DNA of 57,500 nucleotides, from assembly GCF_040784915.1 (NCBI RefSeq), contig NZ_CP160797.1:35001-92500 (forward strand), given 5' to 3'. Under the pieces are notes generated by a model. The model made no database searches and had not been told where the DNA came from. It saw only the letters and a program-made list of their open reading frames with translations. Positions 20,919-31,160 of the stretch are shown piece by piece; position 1 is the first letter of the stretch, and every line of letters begins with the position of its first letter. Both the position numbers and the translations under genes were made by a program. The stretch is from Bacillus vallismortis (GTDB taxonomy: Bacteria > Bacillota > Bacilli > Bacillales > Bacillaceae).

Positions 20919-20967
20919 AAGGACTGCTGAAAGGGCTGACAAAAGCCTTTGCCGGCAGTCCTTTTTT
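20919..20967 (+). terminator. spoVG terminator
   Basis: AAGGACTGC and GCAGTCCTT form the outer stem, with AAAGGGCT...AAGCCTTT as an inner stem, then TTTT. Confidence 0.88.
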
Positions 20968-21029
20968 AATTCTGATTTTTCAAACTTAATTGCACTCAAT
21001 AGAAAATTCTTGCACTTCATGAAGTCTCC

Positions 21030-21058
21030 TTGAAATCAGAAGATATTTAGGATATATT
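21030..21058 (+). promoter_or_regulatory. candidate sigma-A promoter of glmU
   Basis: TTGAAA (21030-21035), 17 bases, TATATT (21053-21058), 35 bases before the start codon. Confidence 0.55.
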
Positions 21059-21093
21059 TTTCTATGGATAAAAGGGATATTGGAGGCCAATAA

Positions 21094-22464
21094 ATGGATA
21101 AGCGGTTTGCAGTTGTTTTAGCGGCTGGACAAGGAACAAGAATGAAATCGAAGCTTTATAAAGTCCTTCATCCAGTTTGCGGTAAGCCTATGGCAGAGCA
21201 CGTCGTGGATGAAGCCTTAAAGTTATCTTTATCGAAGCTTGTCACGATTGTCGGACATGGTGCGGAAGAAGTGAAAAAGAAGCTTGGTGATAAAAGCGAG
21301 TATGCGCTTCAAGCAGAACAGCTTGGCACTGCTCATGCTGTAAAACAGGCACAGCCATTTCTTGCTGACGAAAAAGGCGTCACAATTGTCATTTGCGGAG
21401 ATACGCCGCTTTTAACAGCTGAGACAATGGAACAGATGCTGAAAGAACATACACAAAGAGAAGCGAAAGCTACGATTTTAACTGCGGTTGCAGAAGATCC
21501 AACCGGATATGGACGTATTATTCGCAGCGAAAACGGAGCGGTTCAAAAAATTGTTGAGCATAAGGACGCCTCTGAAGAAGAACGTCTTGTAACTGAGATC
21601 AATACCGGTACGTATTGTTTTGACAATGAAGCGCTATTCCGGGCCATTGATCAGGTGTCTAATGATAATGCTCAAGGTGAGTATTATTTGCCGGATGTCA
21701 TAGAGATTCTTAAAAACGAAGGCGAAACTGTTGCCGCTTACCAGACTGGTAATTTCCAAGAAACACTCGGAGTTAATGATAGAGTCGCTCTTTCTCAGGC
21801 AGAACAATTTATGAAAGAGCGTATTAATAAACGGCATATGCAAAATGGCGTAACGCTGATTGACCCGATGAACACGTATATTTCTCCTGACGCTGTTATC
21901 GGAAGCGATACTGTGATTTATCCTGGAACTGTGATTAAAGGTGAGGTGCAAATCGGAGAAGATACGATTATCGGACCTCATACGGAGATTATGAATAGTT
22001 CAATTGGCAGCCGTACGGTGATTAAACAATCGGTAGTCAATCACAGTCAAGTGGGGAATGATGTAAACATAGGACCTTTTGCTCACATCAGACCTGATTC
22101 TGTCATCGGGAATGAAGTGAAGATCGGAAATTTTGTTGAAATCAAAAAGACTCAATTCGGAGACCGAAGCAAGGCTTCTCATTTAAGCTATGTCGGTGAT
22201 GCTGAGGTAGGCACAGATGTTAACTTGGGCTGCGGTTCAATAACTGTCAATTATGATGGAAAGAATAAATATTTGACGAAAATTGAAGACGGCGCGTTTA
22301 TCGGCTGCAATTCCAACTTGGTTGCCCCTGTCACAGTCGGAGAAGGCGCTTATGTTGCTGCGGGTTCAACTGTTACGGAAGATGTACCTGGAAAAGCGCT
22401 TGCTATTGCCAGAGCGAGACAAGTAAATAAAGACGATTATGTGAAAAATATTCATAAAAAATAA
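21094..22464 (+). CDS. glmU: Bifunctional GlcNAc-1-P uridyltransferase / GlcN-1-P acetyltransferase
   Basis: A 456-residue enzyme (GcaD) that makes UDP-GlcNAc for peptidoglycan and teichoic acid. The N-terminal Rossmann domain (residues 1-230) has [11 protein letters not shown]; the C-terminal left-handed beta helix (about 250-440) shows hexapeptide repeats of the form IGxDTxI. The trimeric acetyltransferase site includes YVGDAEVG. The ATG at 21094 follows TTGGAGGCC. prs follows in 22 bases. Confidence 0.98.
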   Translation: MDKRFAVVLAAGQGTRMKSKLYKVLHPVCGKPMAEHVVDEALKLSLSKLVTIVGHGAEEVKKKLGDKSEYALQAEQLGTAHAVKQAQPFLADEKGVTIVICGDTPLLTAETMEQMLKEHTQREAKATILTAVAEDPTGYGRIIRSENGAVQKIVEHKDASEEERLVTEINTGTYCFDNEALFRAIDQVSNDNAQGEYYLPDVIEILKNEGETVAAYQTGNFQETLGVNDRVALSQAEQFMKERINKRHMQNGVTLIDPMNTYISPDAVIGSDTVIYPGTVIKGEVQIGEDTIIGPHTEIMNSSIGSRTVIKQSVVNHSQVGNDVNIGPFAHIRPDSVIGNEVKIGNFVEIKKTQFGDRSKASHLSYVGDAEVGTDVNLGCGSITVNYDGKNKYLTKIEDGAFIGCNSNLVAPVTVGEGAYVAAGSTVTEDVPGKALAIARARQVNKDDYVKNIHKK

Positions 22465-22486
22465 TCCTAAATTCGGAGGTTTATCC

Positions 22487-23440
22487 ATGTCTAATCAATA
22501 CGGAGATAAGAATTTAAAGATTTTTTCTTTGAATTCGAATCCAGAGCTTGCAAAAGAAATCGCAGATATAGTTGGAGTTCAATTAGGGAAATGTTCTGTC
22601 ACAAGATTTAGTGACGGGGAAGTCCAAATTAATATCGAAGAAAGTATTCGCGGATGTGACTGTTATATCATCCAGTCTACAAGTGCCCCCGTTAACGAGC
22701 ATATTATGGAACTGTTAATTATGGTAGATGCGTTAAAACGCGCTTCTGCAAAAACGATTAACATTGTTATTCCTTATTATGGTTATGCGCGTCAAGACAG
22801 AAAAGCAAGATCCCGTGAGCCAATCACAGCAAAACTTTTCGCAAATCTGCTTGAAACAGCCGGTGCTACTCGCGTAATTGCGCTAGACTTGCATGCGCCG
22901 CAAATTCAAGGATTCTTTGATATACCGATTGACCACTTAATGGGTGTTCCGATTTTAGGAGAATATTTTGAAGGCAAAAACCTTGAAGATATCGTCATTG
23001 TTTCACCAGACCACGGCGGTGTGACACGCGCCCGCAAACTGGCTGACCGACTAAAAGCGCCGATTGCGATAATCGATAAACGCCGTCCGCGTCCAAACGT
23101 GGCGGAAGTCATGAATATTGTAGGTAATATCGAAGGGAAGACCGCTATCCTTATCGATGACATTATCGATACTGCAGGTACCATTACACTTGCTGCTAAT
23201 GCGCTCGTTGAAAACGGAGCGAAAGAAGTATATGCATGCTGCACACACCCTGTACTATCAGGCCCTGCTGTTGAACGTATTAATAATTCAACAATCAAAG
23301 AGCTTGTTGTGACAAACAGCATTAAGCTTCCTGAAGAAAAGAAAATTGAACGGTTTAAGCAGCTTTCAGTCGGACCGCTTTTGGCTGAAGCCATTATTCG
23401 TGTTCATGAGCAGCAATCAGTCAGCTATCTGTTCAGCTAA
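22487..23440 (+). CDS. prs: Ribose-phosphate pyrophosphokinase
   Basis: A 317-residue enzyme that makes PRPP from ribose-5-phosphate and ATP for purine, pyrimidine, His and Trp synthesis. Signatures are [39 protein letters not shown] and the PRPP loop [10 protein letters not shown]. The ATG at 22487 follows CGGAGGTTT. It is co-transcribed with glmU; PurR at 19180 senses its product. Confidence 0.98.
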   Translation: MSNQYGDKNLKIFSLNSNPELAKEIADIVGVQLGKCSVTRFSDGEVQINIEESIRGCDCYIIQSTSAPVNEHIMELLIMVDALKRASAKTINIVIPYYGYARQDRKARSREPITAKLFANLLETAGATRVIALDLHAPQIQGFFDIPIDHLMGVPILGEYFEGKNLEDIVIVSPDHGGVTRARKLADRLKAPIAIIDKRRPRPNVAEVMNIVGNIEGKTAILIDDIIDTAGTITLAANALVENGAKEVYACCTHPVLSGPAVERINNSTIKELVVTNSIKLPEEKKIERFKQLSVGPLLAEAIIRVHEQQSVSYLFS

Positions 23441-23453
23441 ACCGAATTTTGAG

Positions 23454-23479
23454 GTTTAAATCCTTATCGTTATGGGTAT
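23454..23479 (+). promoter_or_regulatory. sigma-B promoter of ctc
   Basis: GTTTAA (23454-23459), 14 bases, GGGTAT (23474-23479). This is the well-known sigma-B stress promoter of ctc, and both hexamers are perfect. Confidence 0.95.
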
Positions 23480-23523
23480 TGTTTGTAGTAGGACAATAAA
23501 ACGATTATAGGATGGTGCTGAAT

Positions 23524-24141
23524 ATGGCAACTTTAACGGCAAAAGAAAGAACGGATTTTACTCGTTCGTCTCTTCGGAATATCCGTACTTCAGGACATGT
23601 TCCAGGTATCATATATGGGAATGACACGGGAAACAAACCTGTATCATTAGACAGTGTGGAGCTGATTAAAACGCTGAGGGACGAAGGTAAAAATACAGTC
23701 ATCACGCTTGACGTCAGCGGAGAAAAACATTCTGTCATGGTGACAGACCTGCAAACGGACCCGCTGAAAAATGAAATCACTCACGCTGACTTTCAAGTGG
23801 TCAATATGAGTGAAGACATTGAGGTGGAAGTTCCGATTTATTTGACCGGAGAAGCCATCGGAGTGAAAAACGGAGGCGTATTGCAGCAGCCGCTGCATGC
23901 ACTTACTGTAAAGGCAAAGCCAAAAGCCATTCCGCAAACGATTGAGGCTGATATTTCAAACCTTGATGTAAATGAGGTACTCACTATTGCGGATCTGGCT
24001 GCTGACGGTGACTACGCCTTTAATCAAGAATCAGATGAGGTCGTAGCTTCTATCCTTCCTCCGCAGCAACAGGAAGCAGCTGAGATAGATGAAGAGGAAT
24101 CTGCCGATGCTCAGCCTGAAGGTGAAAACAAAGAACATTAA
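23524..24141 (+). CDS. ctc: General stress protein Ctc (ribosomal protein bL25)
   Basis: A 205-residue protein of the bL25/TL5 family that binds 5S rRNA. The N-terminal L25 domain (residues 1-92) is followed by a C-terminal TL5 beta domain and an acidic Glu/Gln-rich tail. Family knowledge: Ctc is made under sigma-B and can join ribosomes in stress. The ATG at 23524 follows AGGATGG; a GTG four codons upstream would overlap that site. Confidence 0.96.
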   Translation: MATLTAKERTDFTRSSLRNIRTSGHVPGIIYGNDTGNKPVSLDSVELIKTLRDEGKNTVITLDVSGEKHSVMVTDLQTDPLKNEITHADFQVVNMSEDIEVEVPIYLTGEAIGVKNGGVLQQPLHALTVKAKPKAIPQTIEADISNLDVNEVLTIADLAADGDYAFNQESDEVVASILPPQQQEAAEIDEEESADAQPEGENKEH

Positions 24142-24147
24142 TAGCTT

Positions 24148-24179
24148 AAGGCGTAACCCTCCCGCGGTTACGTCTTTTG
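24148..24179 (+). terminator. ctc terminator
   Basis: AAGGCGTAACC pairs with GGTTACGTCTT (one G-T) across 7 bases, then TTTT. It falls in the ctc-pth gap, so it may only partly stop readthrough. Confidence 0.8.
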
Positions 24180-24247
24180 TGCTAGAATGAGAAGAATTAT
24201 AGCCCGCTATGCAGACGGGAGTTTATGTGACTAAGGGAGGATTCGCC

Positions 24248-24814
24248 ATGCTTGTGATTGCCGGTCTCGGAAACCCGGGGAAAAACTATGAAAACACACG
24301 GCATAATGTCGGATTTATGGTGATAGATCAGCTTGCGAAGGAATGGAATATTGAGCTGAATCAAAATAAATTTAATGGATTATACGGAACTGGATTTGTT
24401 TCCGGCAAAAAGGTTCTACTTGTTAAACCGCTTACATATATGAATTTATCAGGAGAATGTTTGCGGCCTTTAATGGACTATTATGATGTCGAAAACGAAG
24501 ATTTAACAGTCATTTACGACGATCTTGATCTTCCGGCTGGCAAGATCCGTTTAAGAACAAAAGGAAGCGCCGGAGGGCACAATGGCATCAAATCATTGAT
24601 CCAGCATCTTGGAACATCCGAGTTTGACCGCATTCGCATCGGAATCGGCCGGCCTGTAAACGGTATGAAGGTCGTTGACTATGTGTTAGGCTCCTTCACC
24701 AAGGAGGAGGCACCTGATATAGGTGAAGCGATCGAAAAATCTGTGAAGGCTTGTGAAGCTTCTCTGAGCAAGCCGTTTTTAGAAGTCATGAACGAATTTA
24801 ACGCAAAGGTATAA
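24248..24814 (+). CDS. pth: Peptidyl-tRNA hydrolase
   Basis: A 188-residue enzyme (SpoVC) that frees tRNA from stalled peptides. The active-site set is present: Asn9 in GLGNPG, His19 in ENTRHNVGF, and an Asp in [12 protein letters not shown]. The ATG at 24248 follows AAGGAGGA. Its 3' end carries the -35 of the fin promoter. Family knowledge: it is essential, and first noted as a sporulation stage V locus. Confidence 0.97.
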   Translation: MLVIAGLGNPGKNYENTRHNVGFMVIDQLAKEWNIELNQNKFNGLYGTGFVSGKKVLLVKPLTYMNLSGECLRPLMDYYDVENEDLTVIYDDLDLPAGKIRLRTKGSAGGHNGIKSLIQHLGTSEFDRIRIGIGRPVNGMKVVDYVLGSFTKEEAPDIGEAIEKSVKACEASLSKPFLEVMNEFNAKV

Positions 24815-24838
24815 AATGAATCAACAAAGCCCATACTA
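24809..24838 (+). promoter_or_regulatory. candidate sigma-F/G promoter of fin
   Basis: GTATA (24809-24813) with GCCCATACT (24829-24837) at 15 bases fits sigma-F with one mismatch. CATACTA (24832-24838) also fits the sigma-G -10. fin is known to be transcribed by both. The -35 sits on the pth stop codon. Confidence 0.6.
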
Positions 24839-24873
24839 CACCAAAATAACTTTTTCATCAGGAGGTCCCTTGT

Positions 24874-25104
24874 ATGGCTTTGCATTATTATTGCCGTCAT
24901 TGCGGAGTGAAAGTAGGCAGTCTCGAATCTTCCATGGTATCGACTGACTCACTCGGTTTTCAGCACTTAACAAACGAAGAAAGAAACGATATGATTTCTT
25001 ATAAAGAAAATGGAGATGTTCAAGTTTTGACAATATGTGAAGATTGCCAAGAGGCGCTTGACCGAAATCCGCATTACCACGAACATCACACATTTATTCA
25101 ATAA
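24874..25104 (+). CDS. fin: Anti-sigma-F factor Fin (YabK)
   Basis: A 76-residue zinc protein with CxxC pairs at Cys7/Cys10 and Cys55/Cys58. Family knowledge: Fin binds RNA polymerase core and blocks sigma-F, helping the forespore move to sigma-G. It is the counterpart of csfB at the left edge of the window, both being small zinc anti-sigma factors for the same forespore switch. The ATG at 24874 follows AGGAGGTCC. Confidence 0.94.
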   Translation: MALHYYCRHCGVKVGSLESSMVSTDSLGFQHLTNEERNDMISYKENGDVQVLTICEDCQEALDRNPHYHEHHTFIQ

Positions 25105-25140
25105 AAAGCTTTGGTGTAGATACTAGACCAAAGCGTTTTT
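25103..25140 (+). terminator. fin terminator
   Basis: GCTTTGGT (25108-25115) pairs with ACCAAAGC (25127-25134), then GTTTTT. Confidence 0.83.
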
Positions 25141-25173
25141 CTGTTCTCACAGGAAACAGAGAGGAGGGGCCAT

Positions 25174-28100
25174 ATGGACAACATTCAAACCTTTATAAAA
25201 GAAAGCGATGACTTTAAATCCATCATCAACGGTTTACACGAGGGGCTGAAGGAACAGCTGCTCGCGGGTCTGTCGGGTTCCGCGCGTTCTGTTTTTACTT
25301 CTGCCTTGGCTAATGAAACGAATAAGCCTATCTTTCTAATCACCCATAATTTATATCAAGCCCAGAAAGTAACGGATGATCTGACTGTACTCCTAGGGGA
25401 TCGATCTGTCCTTTTGTACCCCGTCAATGAACTCATTTCATCAGAAATAGCAGTCGCAAGCCCCGAATTGCGGGCGCAGCGATTAGATGTCATTAATAGA
25501 TTAACGAATGGAGAAGCGCCAATTGTCGTTGCTCCTGTAGCTGCAATCAGAAGAATGCTGCCGCCTGTAGAGGTGTGGAAAAACAGTCAAATGCTCATTC
25601 AAGTTGGCCATGATATCGAACCTGATCAGCTCGCATCACGGCTGGTAGAGGTAGGATATGAGCGGTCTGATATGGTGTCTGCACCCGGGGAATTCAGCAT
25701 TCGCGGAGGAATCATTGACATATACCCGCTGACTTCAGAGCATCCGGTGAGAATTGAACTTTTTGACACCGAAGTGGATTCAATCCGCAGCTTTAACTCA
25801 GATGATCAGCGGTCAATTGAGACCCTTACCTCTATCAATGTTGGCCCTGCTAAGGAACTGATTATCAGATCTGAAGAAAAAGTTCGGGCGATGGAGAAAC
25901 TTGATAAAGGCCTTGCCGCAAGCCTAAAAAAATTAAAGAACGACAAGCAAAAAGAAATTCTTCATACGAATATTTCTCATGACAAAGAACGCTTGTCTGA
26001 AGGTCAGACAGATCAGGAACTGGTGAAGTATCTCTCATACTTCTATGAAAATCCTGCTAGTTTACTAGATTATACACCTGATAACACACTTCTGATTTTA
26101 GATGAAGTCAGCCGAATTCATGAGATGGAAGAGCAGCTTCAAAAAGAAGAAGCGGAGTTCATAACAAACCTTCTTGAGGAAGGGAAGATTTTGCATGACA
26201 TCAGTTTGTCATTCGACTTCCAAAAAATAGTATCTGAGCAAAAACGGTCTCTGCTGTACTATTCTTTATTTTTGCGGCATGTACAGCATACGAGCCCGCA
26301 AAATATCGTCAATGTGTCAAGCAGACAAATGCAGAGTTTTCATGGCCAAATGAACGTGCTTGCGGGTGAAATGGAACGCTTTAAAAAATCAAACTTCACC
26401 GTTGTATTCTTAGGTGCAAACAAGGAACGTACACAGAGGTTATCTTCTGTGCTGGCTGATTATGAAATCGAAGCCGCCGTGACGGACAGCAAAAAAGCGC
26501 TTGTTCAGGGACAGGTCTATATCATGGAAGGTGAGCTGCAATCGGGATTTGAGCTACCGTTAATGAAGCTTGCTGTTATTACAGAAGAAGAACTGTTCAA
26601 AAACCGTGTGAAAAAGAAGCCTCGTAAACAGAAGCTTACAAATGCGGAGCGCATCAAGAGCTATTCCGAGCTTCAAATCGGTGATTATGTCGTTCATATT
26701 AATCACGGGATCGGAAAGTATTTGGGGATTGAAACCCTTGAAATCAATGGGATCCACAAAGACTATTTAAACATTCATTATCAGGGAAGCGACAAGCTAT
26801 ACGTACCTGTCGAGCAAATTGACCAAGTGCAAAAGTATGTTGGCTCCGAAGGAAAAGAGCCGAAGCTGTATAAATTAGGCGGAAGCGAATGGAAGCGGGT
26901 CAAGAAAAAAGTAGAGACATCGGTTCAGGATATTGCGGATGACTTAATTAAGCTTTATGCCGAAAGAGAAGCGAGCAAAGGCTATGCGTTTACTCCTGAT
27001 CAGGAGATGCAGCGGGAATTTGAATCGGCGTTCCCTTATCAAGAGACTGAGGATCAGCTCCGTTCCATTCACGAAATCAAAAAGGACATGGAACGAGAAC
27101 GTCCGATGGACCGCTTGCTATGCGGAGATGTGGGCTATGGAAAAACAGAGGTTGCTATACGTGCTGCATTTAAGGCGATAAGTGACGGAAAGCAGGTAGC
27201 GCTGCTTGTTCCGACAACAATTTTGGCACAGCAGCACTATGAAACCATTACTGAGCGCTTCCAGGACTATCCGATTAATATCGGCCTGCTCAGCAGATTT
27301 AGAACGAGGAAAGAAGCGAACGAAACGCTCAAAGGATTGAAAAACGGTACTGTTGATATCGTCATCGGAACGCACCGGCTGCTATCCAAAGATGTCGTTT
27401 ATAAAGACTTAGGGCTCCTCATCATTGATGAAGAGCAGCGTTTCGGTGTAACCCATAAAGAAAAGATCAAGCAGATCAAAGCCAATGTGGATGTATTAAC
27501 ATTAACCGCGACGCCTATTCCGCGTACGCTGCATATGTCTATGCTTGGCGTAAGGGATCTTTCAGTCATTGAGACTCCGCCGGAAAACCGCTTCCCCGTA
27601 CAGACGTATGTTGTGGAATACAACGGCGCCCTTGTCAGAGAGGCGATTGAACGTGAGCTTGCGCGTGGAGGCCAGGTCTATTTCTTGTACAACCGGGTAG
27701 AGGATATTGAGCGGAAAGCGGATGAGATCTCTATGCTTGTCCCTGACGCTAAGGTAGCGTATGCGCATGGGAAAATGACAGAAAACGAACTAGAAACCGT
27801 TATGCTAAGTTTTCTTGAAGGAGAATCAGACGTTCTCGTTAGCACAACCATTATTGAAACCGGCGTAGACATCCCGAACGTCAATACGCTGATTGTATTT
27901 GACGCCGACAAAATGGGACTTTCTCAGCTTTATCAGCTGCGGGGGCGTGTCGGCCGTTCTAATCGTGTGGCGTATGCGTACTTTACGTACCGCCGCGATA
28001 AAGTACTGACAGAAGTTGCTGAAAAAAGGCTGCAGGCCATTAAAGAATTCACAGAGCTTGGTTCCGGTTTTAAAATCGCAATGCGTGACTTAACGATTCG

Positions 28101-28707
28101 CGGAGCCGGGAATCTTCTCGGCGCCCAGCAGCACGGCTTCATCGACTCGGTCGGATTTGACCTCTATTCACAAATGCTGAAGGAGGCCATTGAAGAGCGT
28201 AAAGGAGACACAGCGAAAACGGAGAAGTTTGAAACAGAAATTGATGTCGAGCTTGATGCCTATATTCCTGAAACTTATATTCAAGACGGAAAACAGAAGA
28301 TTGATATGTATAAACGCTTCAGGTCTGTGGCTACAATCGAAGAAAAGAATGAACTTCAAGACGAAATGATCGACCGATTTGGAAACTATCCAAAAGAAGT
28401 TGAATACTTGTTTACTGTTGCAGAAATGAAGGTTCATGCGAAACATGAACGTGTTGAGCTGATTAAGCAGGATAAAGATGCTGTCAGATTGACGATTTCT
28501 GAAGAAGCAAGTGCTGAAATTGACGGACAGAAGCTGTTTGAGCTCGGCAATAAATATGGCAGACAAATCGGACTGGGAATGGAAGGAAAAAAACTCAAAA
28601 TTTCCATACAGACGAAAGGCCGCAGTGCCGATGAATGGCTCGAAACCGTGCTGGGCATGCTGAAAGGCTTAAAAAATGTGAAAAAGCAAACCATTTCTTC
28701 AACGTAA
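25174..28707 (+). CDS. mfd: Transcription-repair coupling factor Mfd
   Basis: A 1177-residue SF2 translocase that removes stalled RNA polymerase and recruits UvrA. The N-terminal UvrB-like part (residues 1-350) is followed by a CarD-like RNA polymerase-binding domain with INHGIGKYLGIETLE. The helicase core has Walker A GDVGYGKTE and DEEQ box IIDEEQRFG, then the TRG motif region near 900 and a C-terminal domain. The ATG at 25174 follows GAGGAGGGG. Confidence 0.98.
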   Translation: MDNIQTFIKESDDFKSIINGLHEGLKEQLLAGLSGSARSVFTSALANETNKPIFLITHNLYQAQKVTDDLTVLLGDRSVLLYPVNELISSEIAVASPELRAQRLDVINRLTNGEAPIVVAPVAAIRRMLPPVEVWKNSQMLIQVGHDIEPDQLASRLVEVGYERSDMVSAPGEFSIRGGIIDIYPLTSEHPVRIELFDTEVDSIRSFNSDDQRSIETLTSINVGPAKELIIRSEEKVRAMEKLDKGLAASLKKLKNDKQKEILHTNISHDKERLSEGQTDQELVKYLSYFYENPASLLDYTPDNTLLILDEVSRIHEMEEQLQKEEAEFITNLLEEGKILHDISLSFDFQKIVSEQKRSLLYYSLFLRHVQHTSPQNIVNVSSRQMQSFHGQMNVLAGEMERFKKSNFTVVFLGANKERTQRLSSVLADYEIEAAVTDSKKALVQGQVYIMEGELQSGFELPLMKLAVITEEELFKNRVKKKPRKQKLTNAERIKSYSELQIGDYVVHINHGIGKYLGIETLEINGIHKDYLNIHYQGSDKLYVPVEQIDQVQKYVGSEGKEPKLYKLGGSEWKRVKKKVETSVQDIADDLIKLYAEREASKGYAFTPDQEMQREFESAFPYQETEDQLRSIHEIKKDMERERPMDRLLCGDVGYGKTEVAIRAAFKAISDGKQVALLVPTTILAQQHYETITERFQDYPINIGLLSRFRTRKEANETLKGLKNGTVDIVIGTHRLLSKDVVYKDLGLLIIDEEQRFGVTHKEKIKQIKANVDVLTLTATPIPRTLHMSMLGVRDLSVIETPPENRFPVQTYVVEYNGALVREAIERELARGGQVYFLYNRVEDIERKADEISMLVPDAKVAYAHGKMTENELETVMLSFLEGESDVLVSTTIIETGVDIPNVNTLIVFDADKMGLSQLYQLRGRVGRSNRVAYAYFTYRRDKVLTEVAEKRLQAIKEFTELGSGFKIAMRDLTIRGAGNLLGAQQHGFIDSVGFDLYSQMLKEAIEERKGDTAKTEKFETEIDVELDAYIPETYIQDGKQKIDMYKRFRSVATIEEKNELQDEMIDRFGNYPKEVEYLFTVAEMKVHAKHERVELIKQDKDAVRLTISEEASAEIDGQKLFELGNKYGRQIGLGMEGKKLKISIQTKGRSADEWLETVLGMLKGLKNVKKQTISST

Positions 28708-28725
28708 ATTTTGTTACTCTCTGGT

Positions 28726-28754
28726 GTATATTACATTTGATGTGACGGATACTA
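28726..28754 (+). promoter_or_regulatory. candidate sigma-G promoter of spoVT
   Basis: GTATA (28726-28730), 17 bases, GATACTA (28748-28754). This fits a forespore sigma-G element. spoVT is a known sigma-G gene. Confidence 0.6.
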
Positions 28755-28842
28755 ATTTCAAGCGAGGCGGAAGGTACATAAAGTAACTGCTTTAGGTCTT
28801 TCCCACATGTATATACCATCAAATGAAAGAGAGGCACCAGAG

Positions 28843-29379
28843 ATGAAAGCAACCGGTATCGTACGTCGTATTGATGACTTAGGTCGGGTCGTGATTCCTA
28901 AAGAAATTCGCAGAACTCTGAGAATCAGGGAAGGCGATCCGCTTGAGATTTTTGTAGATCGTGACGGAGAAGTCATTTTGAAAAAGTACTCTCCGATCAG
29001 TGAGCTTGGAGACTTTGCAAAGGAGTATGCAGACGCGCTTTATGACAGTCTCGGACATTCAGTACTGATTTGTGACCGTGATGTCTATATTTCCGTGTCC
29101 GGCAGCTCGAAAAAAGACTACTTAAACAAGCCGATCAGTGAAATGCTGGAAAAAACAATGGATCAGCGCAGTTCCGTGCTTGAGAGTGATGCTAAAACAG
29201 TACAGCTTGTTAATGGCATAGATGAGGACATGAATTCTTACACTGTCTGCCCGATTGTGGCGAATGGTGATCCGATAGGCGCCGTGATTATTTTTTCAAA
29301 GGATCAGACAATGGGCGAAGTAGAGCATAAAGCCGTTGAGACAGCAGCTGGATTTTTGGCGCGACAAATGGAACAGTAG
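28843..29379 (+). CDS. spoVT: Stage V sporulation regulator SpoVT
   Basis: A 178-residue AbrB-family regulator. The N-terminal domain (MKATGIVRRIDDLGRVVIP) is close to AbrB in this window; a C-terminal GAF-like domain (about residues 60-178) is added. Family knowledge: SpoVT tunes sigma-G genes in the forespore, raising some and lowering others. The start is the ATG at 28843 after GAGAGG; the frame is open up to 28807, but without a good binding site. Confidence 0.96.
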   Translation: MKATGIVRRIDDLGRVVIPKEIRRTLRIREGDPLEIFVDRDGEVILKKYSPISELGDFAKEYADALYDSLGHSVLICDRDVYISVSGSSKKDYLNKPISEMLEKTMDQRSSVLESDAKTVQLVNGIDEDMNSYTVCPIVANGDPIGAVIIFSKDQTMGEVEHKAVETAAGFLARQMEQ

Positions 29380-29409
29380 GTCTTATTCCTTTTATCGAAA
29401 ATAGGTATG

Positions 29410-29446
29410 AAAAGAACAGCTCTCCTGGGGACGCTGTTCTTTTTTC
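29410..29446 (+). terminator. spoVT terminator
   Basis: AAAAGAACAGC pairs with GCTGTTCTTTT across 12 bases, then T residues. Confidence 0.88.
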
Positions 29447-29481
29447 GTGCATGCCCAGAAAGGATTCCGAGGGTTGGGATG

Positions 29482-29490
29482 TGGTATAAT
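29482..29490 (+). promoter_or_regulatory. extended -10 promoter of yabM
   Basis: TGGTATAAT (29482-29490), an extended -10 with a perfect hexamer. No good -35 is present. The yabM start is 72 bases on. Confidence 0.5.
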
Positions 29491-29561
29491 AACCTCGTTT
29501 TTATTTGTGCCGCGGCAATACGTGAACCGTATTGTCCCTGACGTTGGGAAGGAGCTTTTGG

Positions 29562-31160
29562 ATGGACGATTCAATAGGCGTCAAACGGCATTGGATTTGG
29601 CAGGGGGCTGTTGTTTTAATTCTGGCAGGCGTCATCTCAAAAATATTAAGCGCCGTTTACAGAGTCCCGTTTCAAAACATTGTCGGCGATGTTGGATTTT
29701 ATATATATCAGCAGGTATATCCCTTTCTTGGTATTGCGGTCATGCTGTCAACATCAGGATTTCCGGTCATTATTTCGAAACTGATGAATGATTATAGTGA
29801 AAAAAGCCATCACACCATATTAAAAATATCAGCGTTGTTTTTATCTTTAATCGGTATTTTATTATTTCTTTGCTTATATATGGGTGCTGCTCTAATCGCA
29901 CTTTTTATGGGAGATTCACATCTCGCCGTGTTAATTCAAGTGACTGCGTTTTCATTTTTGCTGTTCCCGTTTGTCGCGTTGCTTAGAGGCGGTTTTCAAG
30001 GGCGGCACGACATGCTCCCTTCAGCCTTATCGCAGATGACAGAGCAGTTACTGCGGGTTGCGGTACTTCTGGGCTTATCATTTTGGCTCGTCAAAAAGGG
30101 AGCCTCGCTTTATACTGTCGGAGCGGCAGCCGCTTCCGGGTCTCTTGCCGGAAGTTTAGTTGCATTGATCATACTTGGATTTTTTTGGTTCAAAATGAAA
30201 AGAGGCAAACAAACGGGTAGCCAAAATGAAAATGTCATAACAACAAAAGAATTGGTAAAAAAACTGCTTTTATATTCTATTACCATTTGTATAAGCAGTT
30301 TGCTCCTTTTGTTGATCCAGCTTGTCGATGCGTTGAATTTATATGCTTTGCTTTCGGGCGGTGAGGCAAGCGAAGAAGCAAAACGCCTAAAGGGGATTTA
30401 TGATCGGGGGCAGCCTTTGCTGCAGCTCGGTTCGGTTTTCGCGGTGAGCATAGCGACATCACTCGTTCCGTATATTTCCAAGGCCGTAAAGAACAAAGAG
30501 CTTAAGATCATGAAAGAAAAAGCCGCGTCATCTTTAAAATTGTGTCTTGTGCTGGGTACAGGCGCGTCGGTTGGATTGATTTGCATTCTTGAGCCGGTCA
30601 ACATCATGCTGTTTCAAAATGGTGAAGGGACAGCTGCGTTACAAGTATTTAGCTGCTCCATTTTGTTTGCATCCTTGGCGGTCACGGCAGCCGCAGTTTT
30701 GCAAGGCGCGGGATACACAGTTTTTCCTGCGATAGCGGTGGGCGCAGGTGTGGCAGTGAAATGGGTGTTAAATACTCTTTTGGTTCCGCGCTATGGGATT
30801 GAAGGTGCATCACTTGCGACAGCGGCTTCTTTTGCGGCTGTCGCCGCTCTTAACTTGTATCTGCTTCGGCAAAAGGAATGGCTCGGTAAGCTGAGAGGCG
30901 TTACGATTCCGATCATTGGATCCGCCCTTTTGATGTCGGCTGTCTTGCTTGTATATATGCGTCTCTGGACTTTCTTGATTCCTGCAACAGGAAGAGGAGC
31001 GGCTGCGATTGAAAGTCTGTCTGCTGTCGCCATTGGTGGCGCGGCGTTTATTTGTTGTATGATGAAGTTGGGAATATTTACAGATGAAGAGCTGAACAGT
31101 GTGCCTTTTGGCAGTAAGTTAAGCAAAATCAGGAGAAGGAGAGAACAAAATGGCGGGTAA
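29562..31160 (+). CDS. yabM: MOP-superfamily lipid flippase-like membrane protein YabM
   Basis: A 532-residue polytopic membrane protein with about 14 hydrophobic segments, of the SpoVB/MurJ-like branch of the MOP exporter superfamily. RVPFQNIVGDVGFYIYQQVYP near residue 40 is typical of the SpoVB group. Family knowledge: paralogues move lipid-linked cell-wall precursors; YabM's substrate is unproven. The ATG at 29562 follows GGGAAGGAG. It overlaps yabN by 11 bases. Confidence 0.9.
   Translation: MDDSIGVKRHWIWQGAVVLILAGVISKILSAVYRVPFQNIVGDVGFYIYQQVYPFLGIAVMLSTSGFPVIISKLMNDYSEKSHHTILKISALFLSLIGILLFLCLYMGAALIALFMGDSHLAVLIQVTAFSFLLFPFVALLRGGFQGRHDMLPSALSQMTEQLLRVAVLLGLSFWLVKKGASLYTVGAAAASGSLAGSLVALIILGFFWFKMKRGKQTGSQNENVITTKELVKKLLLYSITICISSLLLLLIQLVDALNLYALLSGGEASEEAKRLKGIYDRGQPLLQLGSVFAVSIATSLVPYISKAVKNKELKIMKEKAASSLKLCLVLGTGASVGLICILEPVNIMLFQNGEGTAALQVFSCSILFASLAVTAAAVLQGAGYTVFPAIAVGAGVAVKWVLNTLLVPRYGIEGASLATAASFAAVAALNLYLLRQKEWLGKLRGVTIPIIGSALLMSAVLLVYMRLWTFLIPATGRGAAAIESLSAVAIGGAAFICCMMKLGIFTDEELNSVPFGSKLSKIRRRREQNGG

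Noticed and set aside
22906..23394. 162-codon minus-strand frame opposite prs
   Set aside because: Shadow of the conserved prs frame; no supporting signals.
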